A stretch of 64,000 nt of DNA, from the NCBI GenBank assembly GCA_943788615.1, contig CALSQY010000002.1:62001-126000 (forward strand), given 5' to 3'. The translations under genes were made by a program, and so were the position numbers. This stretch comes from UBA4465 sp002292365 (lineage in GTDB: Bacteria > Bacteroidota > Bacteroidia > Cytophagales > Cyclobacteriaceae). The notes below the pieces were generated by a model that saw nothing but the letters and a program-made list of their open reading frames with translations, made no database searches and was not told where the DNA came from. Shown piece by piece: positions 58,496-64,000 of the stretch (positions are counted from its first letter, which is position 1; every line of letters starts with the position of its first letter).

Positions 58496-60181
58496 ATGAG
58501 ATTCACCATTTTTTTTTGCTTGTTGACTTGTCTTTTATGTTCCCTGTCGGCACAGCGGAAAAAGAAGAATAATGCTACAGAGAATACCATTTCAAAAGGG
58601 TTGACTTTGCGTACTGAAACCCTAATTATTGAGGGGAGCAGACTCCTTATTTTAGGTAATTACTCAGCAGCAAGGACTGCTTTTGAGCAAGCCAATGAAC
58701 TGGATCCAAACAACGCTGTAGTGAATTTTAAATTGGCTGAGCTTGATATGATTTTTAATGCATCGGAAGCGGCCCTGATCCATATAAATCAGGCCATTGC
58801 CCTTGATGCTCAGAATAAATTTTATCTCATATTTAAAGGTGATATACTCAGTTCCCTCAATAGATATGAGGACTTGGTGGAGGTTTACATAAAACTTATT
58901 GATCTGTCGGGAAATCAGCAATACTATTTTGACCTTGGTGCGCTCTACCAATTTCAAAAGAAGTGGAATGAGGCACTTGAAGCTTATGAAAAAGGGCAAC
59001 AATTATTTGGAATCTCTGAGGAGATCATGCGTGAACGGCAAAAAATATACCTTCAAAAAAATGACATTGATGCGCTGGAGAAAGACTGGGAGCGATTAAT
59101 TGCTCAGGCACCTGATGAGATCAGATATGTGCTTGAGCTATGCTCCATGTTGATCATGAATAAAGCCTACGATCAGGCCATGATCAGATTATTGGCATGG
59201 GATGATCCCAATGCCAAATTGTTGATTTCTCAAATTGCCCTTCAGCAAAAAGATTATGATAAAGCCATGATTTTTTTAAAAGAAGGATTTTTTTCTCAAG
59301 AAGCACCGCTGTTGGCAAAAATTCAATTATTAGATGCATTGATTGAAAAGACTTCATTTACGGCATCATTAAAAGAGTTACTCGAACAATTGCTAGAAAT
59401 TTATCCAGAACAATTTGAGGCATTTACTTTTGTAGGAGACGTCTACTTAAAACTCGGTGAAACGACTGAGGCACTTTTGAATTACAGAAAGGCTATCGCA
59501 GTTGAGGGAGCAGATTATAAAGTTTGGCAGCAGGTCATCTCGATGGAATTGCACAATCTAGAATATGATAGTGTGATACTGCATTGTGATCAAGCTTTGG
59601 AGTACTATCCTAATCAAGCATTATTGTATTTTTACAATGGAGTAGCTTATTATTCTAAAAAAGAGTTTGGAACGGCTATACGTTTTTTAAGTTATGGAAG
59701 AAAATATGTTGGAGATCCCAATTTACTTGGATTTTTTTATGCACAACTCGGTGATGCGCACAATGCCTTAGAGCAACACACTCAATCCGATGAGGCCTAC
59801 GAAAAAGCGCTTGAAATCGATCCAAATAACGAACATGTGTTAAATAATTACAGCTATTTTCTTTGCTTGCGTAATCAGCAACTGTTGAAAGCACAAGAGA
59901 TGGCTAAAAAGTTGATCCAGAAGTATCCTGAAAGTGCCACTTATTTAGATACTTATGGCTGGGTACTTTACACAATGAAGCAATATGAAGAAGCTGAAAT
60001 TTACTTAAAAAAAGCTGCTTTCTTAGATGAAAATGGAACTGTCATAGAACATTATGGTGACGTGCTTTCTGAGCTTGGTAAATTTAAAGAAGCTTTGACT
60101 CAGTGGATAAGAGCTAAAAAACTTGGAGGAACCACTGATTCAATAGGATTAAAAATTAAAAATAGTGAGATCCATGATTAG
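58496..60181 (+). CDS. Secreted tetratricopeptide-repeat protein
   Basis: A signal peptide (ending near SLSAQ) is followed by a long array of TPR-like helices, with repeats such as GNYSAARTAFEQANELDPNN, QSDEAYEKALEIDPNNEH and QYEEAEIYLKKAAFLDENG. The 561-residue protein should be a periplasmic scaffold. It forms an operon with DUF4292, an EnvC-like activator and tatA, an arrangement I know from other Bacteroidota, suggesting an envelope-assembly role. Its stop overlaps the DUF4292 start region. Confidence 0.88.
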   Translation: MRFTIFFCLLTCLLCSLSAQRKKKNNATENTISKGLTLRTETLIIEGSRLLILGNYSAARTAFEQANELDPNNAVVNFKLAELDMIFNASEAALIHINQAIALDAQNKFYLIFKGDILSSLNRYEDLVEVYIKLIDLSGNQQYYFDLGALYQFQKKWNEALEAYEKGQQLFGISEEIMRERQKIYLQKNDIDALEKDWERLIAQAPDEIRYVLELCSMLIMNKAYDQAMIRLLAWDDPNAKLLISQIALQQKDYDKAMIFLKEGFFSQEAPLLAKIQLLDALIEKTSFTASLKELLEQLLEIYPEQFEAFTFVGDVYLKLGETTEALLNYRKAIAVEGADYKVWQQVISMELHNLEYDSVILHCDQALEYYPNQALLYFYNGVAYYSKKEFGTAIRFLSYGRKYVGDPNLLGFFYAQLGDAHNALEQHTQSDEAYEKALEIDPNNEHVLNNYSYFLCLRNQQLLKAQEMAKKLIQKYPESATYLDTYGWVLYTMKQYEEAEIYLKKAAFLDENGTVIEHYGDVLSELGKFKEALTQWIRAKKLGGTTDSIGLKIKNSEIHD

Positions 60182-60908
60182 ATATATCAGTATCCTATTG
60201 ATCCTTGGGGTATTAACGAGTTGTAATAAAAAATTGATTCATTCGAAACAAGAGAATATACAGATAAATATATTGAAATTTGACTATTTTACTGCTAAGG
60301 CCAAATTGAATTATACCAGTGGGGACCAAAAACTATCTGCGGTTGCTAATTTCAGGATTAAGTACGATAGCTTGATTTGGATTTCGATTTCACCAGGCTT
60401 GGGCATTGAAGTACTTAGGCTAAAATTAACTACCGATTCAGTTTTCTTGATTGATCGGATAGCGCATAAATACATGAAGTCTAGCTATAGTGAGTTCAAT
60501 AATTTTTATGAGATTAACTTGAATTTTAAATGGATTCAAGCAATTATGCTGGGTAACCCATTGTCATCAAATAGAAAATTGGTGACAAATAAAGAAAATG
60601 GAAGAATCCTTTATGAGCAAAATGATGGATCGCTTTTTATTAGAAATTTTATTGGAGACCAATCTAATAAAATAGAAAAAATTTCTATTAGAAATTCAAC
60701 AGCCAAGTATGAGATGGTCATAAATTACGGAGATTTCACTCAATTAAACGAGCGGGAGGTATTGCCTTATTATATCAAGTTAGTACTTACATTTTTTGAA
60801 GAAGAGCAACCGACTAAAAAAATTGATATTAATATTAAATCGGCTAATTTACTTGATAAAACGCTTAAGTTTCCATTCAATGTTCCAGCAAAGTTTCTTA
60901 AGGACTGA
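60174..60908 (+). CDS. DUF4292 lipoprotein
   Basis: The signal peptide ends in the lipobox LTSC. The mature part carries the DUF4292 pattern (FDYFTAKAKLNYTSGDQKLSAVANFRIKYDSLIWISISPGLGIEVLRL), which resembles LolB/LolA-type half-barrels that hold lipid. A role in lipoprotein or lipid handling is inferred from fold likeness only. The ATG at 60174 is preferred; a GTG at 60165 would add three residues. It overlaps the TPR gene by 8 bp and the next gene by about 29 bp. Confidence 0.85.
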   Translation: MIRYISILLILGVLTSCNKKLIHSKQENIQINILKFDYFTAKAKLNYTSGDQKLSAVANFRIKYDSLIWISISPGLGIEVLRLKLTTDSVFLIDRIAHKYMKSSYSEFNNFYEINLNFKWIQAIMLGNPLSSNRKLVTNKENGRILYEQNDGSLFIRNFIGDQSNKIEKISIRNSTAKYEMVINYGDFTQLNEREVLPYYIKLVLTFFEEEQPTKKIDINIKSANLLDKTLKFPFNVPAKFLKD

Positions 60909-62079
60909 TTTTATTTTTCTGTTCATATTAATGTTAGCATCTCTAACGGCTGTTGGTCAAAAAGACAAAAAACAGTTAGAGTTAGAACGGATAGAAAACA
61001 TCAAAAAAATAACAGAAGCTGAAAAGATTCTCGGACAAACAAAAAACAAAAAAACCGCTAATTTAGGTCAATTGAGGGCATTGGAAAATCAAATTCATTC
61101 CCGTCAAAAGCTCTTGAAGACTCTAGATGAAGAGGTTGATTTGATAACCAATGAAATATTGGAATTGGAGTCCATTATTAGTGATATTGATATGTATTTA
61201 AAATCGATGAAAGATGAGTATGCAGCCATGATTTATAAATCTTATAAATCTAAAAATGGGTATAATTTCATCTCATTTCTATTTGCATCAAATTCTTTTA
61301 CTCAATTTTATATGCGGTTGAAATATATGGAACAATATACCGAGGCCCGTAAAAGGCAATCTGATCAAATTGCAGAAACTAAAAAAGAGCTGATCGCTCA
61401 ACAGAAGGTAGAAGAGCAAAGGAAATCAGACTTGCGGCTAGTAATCAAGAGTAAATCTGTGGAGAGTAATCGACTCATTAGTCTCAAAAAAGGGAAAACC
61501 AAACTCATTGCCCAATTGACAAAAAATGAGGCATCGCTGAGGAAAGAGATGACTGCGCGAAAGCAATCGATAAAAAAATTGGATGGCTTGATTGCTAATT
61601 TAATTAAGATTGAACTAGAAACAGAAAAGAAAATTGCTTCAGGACAAAAAGAACGAGCTAATGAGCTGACTGGGAAATTTGAGAATCAAATGAGAAAGCT
61701 CTCTTGGCCTGTTAAGACTGGATTTATTTCCTTAAGATTTGGACTACAAAGAGATCCAATTTTAAAAAATGTAAGTATCAATAATACAGGTATAGATATT
61801 CAGACGCAAAGGGATGAAAATGTAGCAGTAGTGTTTGAGGGAGAGGTAAGAGTTAAAGCATTCGTTCCCGGTCAAAATAATGTCGTTATTATTAAACATG
61901 GAAACTATTATACCGTTTATTCCAAATTAAAAAGTGTTGAAGTCAAGCAGGGGCAAGTATTACGGACAGGAGATTTGATTGGAAAAGTACAAACGAATAA
62001 CGCAGGAATAACACAATTGCATTTTGAAGTTTGGCGAGATAAAAAAAAACTTGATCCTGAAAGATGGTTAAAGCAATAG
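60880..62079 (+). CDS. EnvC-like murein hydrolase activator (LytM/M23 domain, probably not catalytic)
   Basis: A signal peptide (about residues 10-27, ending TAVGQ) is followed by a long coiled coil (residues 30-270) and a C-terminal LytM domain. The zinc ligands of active LytM peptidases are mostly lost: H-x-G-x-D is NTGID, the YAH position is YSK, and HLHFE is QLHFE. This is the EnvC pattern, in which the protein activates amidases at division. An upstream ATG (60796) would place the hydrophobic segment deep inside the protein, so 60880 is the better start; it lies within the DUF4292 gene. Confidence 0.87.
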   Translation: MFQQSFLRTDFIFLFILMLASLTAVGQKDKKQLELERIENIKKITEAEKILGQTKNKKTANLGQLRALENQIHSRQKLLKTLDEEVDLITNEILELESIISDIDMYLKSMKDEYAAMIYKSYKSKNGYNFISFLFASNSFTQFYMRLKYMEQYTEARKRQSDQIAETKKELIAQQKVEEQRKSDLRLVIKSKSVESNRLISLKKGKTKLIAQLTKNEASLRKEMTARKQSIKKLDGLIANLIKIELETEKKIASGQKERANELTGKFENQMRKLSWPVKTGFISLRFGLQRDPILKNVSINNTGIDIQTQRDENVAVVFEGEVRVKAFVPGQNNVVIIKHGNYYTVYSKLKSVEVKQGQVLRTGDLIGKVQTNNAGITQLHFEVWRDKKKLDPERWLKQ

Positions 62080-62096
62080 TTTGATAGCTTTTTGCT

Positions 62097-62104
62097 TATC
62101 TTTG
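62097..62104 (+). promoter_or_regulatory. Putative -7 element of tatA
   Basis: TATCTTTG matches TAnnTTTG 21 bp before the ATG. TTTG at 62080 is only 13 bp upstream, closer than usual. Confidence 0.35.
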
Positions 62105-62125
62105 GTTTAAATAAAAAAAACATTG

Positions 62126-62329
62126 ATGGATACTGTATTAGCATTTGGAATGCCTGGAGGATGGGAATGGCTTGTCATTGGACTTTTTCTGGTTGTCTTT
62201 TTCGGAGCAAAAAAAATACCCGAAATAGCTAGAGGGCTAGGGAAAGGCATAAGAGAGTTTAAAGATGCCACCAAGGATATTAAGCAAGAAATTGAACAAG
62301 GCGCTCAGTCAGACGAAAAGAAACCTTAA
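62126..62329 (+). CDS. tatA: Sec-independent translocase subunit TatA
   Basis: Pore-forming component of the twin-arginine pathway that exports folded proteins. A single N-terminal membrane helix (WEWLVIGLFLVVFFG) is followed by an amphipathic helix (AKKIPEIARGLGKGIREFK) and a charged tail. The 67-residue length is typical. The ATG at 62126 is preferred to the TTG one codon upstream. tatC is not in the window. Confidence 0.93.
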   Translation: MDTVLAFGMPGGWEWLVIGLFLVVFFGAKKIPEIARGLGKGIREFKDATKDIKQEIEQGAQSDEKKP

Positions 62330-62335
62330 TTTTTC

Positions 62336-63757
62336 ATGTTTTACAAATCATATCAGCAAATTAGGGCTGATCTTGATGAGCAAAGAATTACAGTTGTTCA
62401 AATAGTAAATCATCATCTAGAAAAAATTGAGGAGTATAATCCAAATTTAAATGCTTTCCTTGAAGTATTTAAAGAGGAGGCTATAACAAAGGCGGCACAA
62501 ATTGACTTGAAATTAAAGCAGGGGACTGCAGGTCGCTTGGCGGGCTTAGTGGTGGGGATTAAAGATCTCTTTTGCTTGAAAGACCATTTGGTTTCGTGCT
62601 CAAGCAAAATACTTGAAGATTTTGAGAGCCAAATCACAGCGACCCCTATTCAACGGTTATTAGATGAGGATGCTATTGTCATAGGTCGGCAAAATTGCGA
62701 TGAATTTGCGATGGGCTCCTCTAATGAGAACTCTGCATTTGGTGAGGTTAAAAATGGAGTAAATCCCTCACGAGTCCCCGGAGGTTCTTCTGGGGGAAGT
62801 GCGGTTGGTGTACAAACGGATATGTGCCAGATCTCTTTAGGTTCTGACACGGGAGGATCCGTACGACAACCCGCTGCATTTTGCGGTGTATTTGGTCTGA
62901 AGCCTACTTATTCTCGAATTTCTCGTTATGGACTTACTGCTTATTCTAGCTCTTTTGATTGTGTGGGAATTTTATCTAAAAGTATTGCTGATACAGAATT
63001 AATTCTTGAAATAATAGCGGGTAGCGATGAGCGAGATACCACTTCAAGTAGAAAAAAAGTACCTCAATTTTCTCAAAGTCCTATCAAGTCCAATAGCTAT
63101 AAAATTGCTTATTTCGATGAAATCAATGAAGCAGAAGGCATAGCTACTTCGGTCAGTCAAATGATGAATCAAACTATGTCTAGCTTAAAGACCTCAGGCC
63201 ATTTATTGGAAAAAGTATCTTTTCCTTTTTTAGAATATTTGTTGCCAACCTACTACATTTTGACTTCTGCTGAAGCAAGTGCCAACTTAGCTAGATTCGA
63301 TGGGGTGCGTTATGGATTTAGGGATTTAGAGATTTCTAATTTAGAATCCATGTATAAAAAATCACGAACTCAGGGGTTTGGATCTGAAGTTTTGAGGAGA
63401 ATTCTTCTAGGAACTTTTGTGCTTTCTTCGGGTTATCAGGATGCCTTTTACACAAAGGCTCAAAAGGTAAGGCGGTTGGTAAAGGATTACACCGAAAAGA
63501 TTCTTGAAGAATATGATTTCATTATTTCACCAACTACGGCGACTACGGCTTTTGAGATCAATTCCAAAACCATAGATCCTGTAGAAATGTACCTGTCGGA
63601 TTTATTTACTGTACAGGCTTCTGTTGCGGGAATACCTGCTATTTCTATTCCTTTTGGAGAAGATCAAAATGCCATGCCTATTGGATTACAGGTAATGACA
63701 GCAAGTTTTGAGGAGGAAAAGCTTTTTTCTTTTGCAAAGTCATTTAAAATCACTTAA
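62336..63757 (+). CDS. gatA: Amidase, GatA-like (Asp-tRNA(Asn)/Glu-tRNA(Gln) amidotransferase subunit A)
   Basis: Releases ammonia from glutamine for transamidation of mischarged tRNA. The amidase-signature triad is Lys76 in VVGIKDLF, cis-Ser151 in PGGSSGGSA and Ser175 in GSDTGGSVRQP. GMGSSNE-like FAMGSSNENSAFG and the C-terminal IPAISIPFG with PIGLQVM agree with GatA. The length, 473 residues, is normal. It begins 6 bp after tatA. gatB and gatC are not in the window, so another amidase of this family remains possible. Confidence 0.9.
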   Translation: MFYKSYQQIRADLDEQRITVVQIVNHHLEKIEEYNPNLNAFLEVFKEEAITKAAQIDLKLKQGTAGRLAGLVVGIKDLFCLKDHLVSCSSKILEDFESQITATPIQRLLDEDAIVIGRQNCDEFAMGSSNENSAFGEVKNGVNPSRVPGGSSGGSAVGVQTDMCQISLGSDTGGSVRQPAAFCGVFGLKPTYSRISRYGLTAYSSSFDCVGILSKSIADTELILEIIAGSDERDTTSSRKKVPQFSQSPIKSNSYKIAYFDEINEAEGIATSVSQMMNQTMSSLKTSGHLLEKVSFPFLEYLLPTYYILTSAEASANLARFDGVRYGFRDLEISNLESMYKKSRTQGFGSEVLRRILLGTFVLSSGYQDAFYTKAQKVRRLVKDYTEKILEEYDFIISPTTATTAFEINSKTIDPVEMYLSDLFTVQASVAGIPAISIPFGEDQNAMPIGLQVMTASFEEEKLFSFAKSFKIT

Positions 63758-63762
63758 TTCAA

Positions 63763-64000
63763 ATGAGGATAGACTTAATAATATTTTTGGCGCTTTTTTT
63801 TACCACAAATGTGTTTGCTGAGTACGATTCAACAAATCAAAGATATGATTATATTCCTGATGCCAATTATGCTGAAATCGCCGATCGAATGGGGTGTCTA
63901 AATACGGAAATTCCGCTAACCTTTAACAAAACAGTAAAGAGTTTCATAGATTATTTTTCTGTTCGTAATCGAGATTACACGCGAGGGATTCTAGAAAAGA
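63763..64000 (+). CDS. Lytic transglycosylase (MltD-like), 5' part; continues past window
   Basis: The frame opens with an ATG 5 bp after gatA and runs off the window, giving 79 residues. A signal peptide (RIDLIIFLALFFTTNVFA) is followed by YDYIPDANYAEIADRMGCL and IPLTFNKTVKSFIDYFSVR, which in Bacteroidota begins membrane-bound lytic murein transglycosylase D with LysM domains. The catalytic domain lies outside, so the call rests on this N-terminal pattern. It would fit the neighbouring EnvC-like gene as a peptidoglycan remodelling unit. Confidence 0.7.
   Translation, partial: MRIDLIIFLALFFTTNVFAEYDSTNQRYDYIPDANYAEIADRMGCLNTEIPLTFNKTVKSFIDYFSVRNRDYTRGILEK

Overview
The window is chromosomal DNA of a Bacteroidota bacterium, most likely of the order Cytophagales. 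Four things support this: the 16S rRNA sequence; several promoters of the Bacteroidota form TTTG-N19-21-TAnnTTTG; type IX secretion C-terminal signals; and a SusC/SusD outer-membrane glycan-uptake locus. Genes such as DUF2480, DUF1599, the BT_3928-type DoxX protein and DUF4292 point the same way. Most genes are housekeeping, tightly packed and translationally coupled.

Layout. 1-3.3 kb: end of a PorZ-like T9SS protein, recO and a chromate-type transporter. 3.3-6.1 kb (minus): a membrane protein with a zinc-ribbon tail and an S41 protease. 6.1-8.7 kb: coupled operon of iron-sulfur repair protein, ruvX, def and omega-amidase. 9.0-11.0 kb: murF and DUF2461. 11.06 kb: tRNA-Val, followed by about 1.1 kb of decayed coding sequence and an AT-rich gap. 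12.5-23.2 kb: alpha-glucan locus (SusE-like lipoprotein, T9SS-exported GH13, SusC, SusD, vanadium haloperoxidase/PAP2-like lipoprotein). 23.3-27.8 kb (minus): xylose operon (symporter, xylB, xylA). 28.0-31.9 kb: ROK kinase, metallophosphoesterase, glycerophosphodiesterase and PfkB kinase, all broken by frameshifts. 31.9-35.4 kb: rpmH, rnpA, second S41 protease, tsaB, DUF2480. 35.5-41.2 kb: complete rRNA operon (16S, tRNA-Ile, tRNA-Ala, 23S, 5S) with promoter, processing stems and terminator. 41.2-43.6 kb: pxpABC. 43.6-46.6 kb (minus): proS, nfeD, floA. 46.7-49.7 kb: low-complexity secreted protein and FadL-like porin. 49.7-51.8 kb (minus): DUF1599, DoxX-like, aroK. 51.9-53.6 kb: folP and cdaA. 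53.6-56.1 kb: divergent threonine catabolism (kbl with a 65-aa gene, tdh). 56.1-58.4 kb: enoyl-CoA hydratase and flippase. 58.5-64.0 kb: TPR protein, DUF4292, EnvC-like activator, tatA, gatA-like amidase and the start of a lytic transglycosylase.

How the parts work together. The SusE/GH13/SusC/SusD genes form a surface system that binds, cuts and imports alpha-glucan. The xylose operon feeds the pentose phosphate pathway, with a perfect 17-bp palindrome between it and the divergent ROK operon. The rRNA operon shows a full set of cis signals: promoter, boxA-like motifs, long processing helices and a terminator.

I found no clear new defence or mobile system. The items most worth a second look are the dense cluster of single-base frameshifts at 27.7-31.7 kb, a truncated copy of the 5S 5' end upstream of the intact 5S, two perfect 17-bp palindromes, possible leaderless promoters, the decayed genes beside tRNA-Val, and a membrane protein that carries a TPM-family-like tail without a TPM domain.
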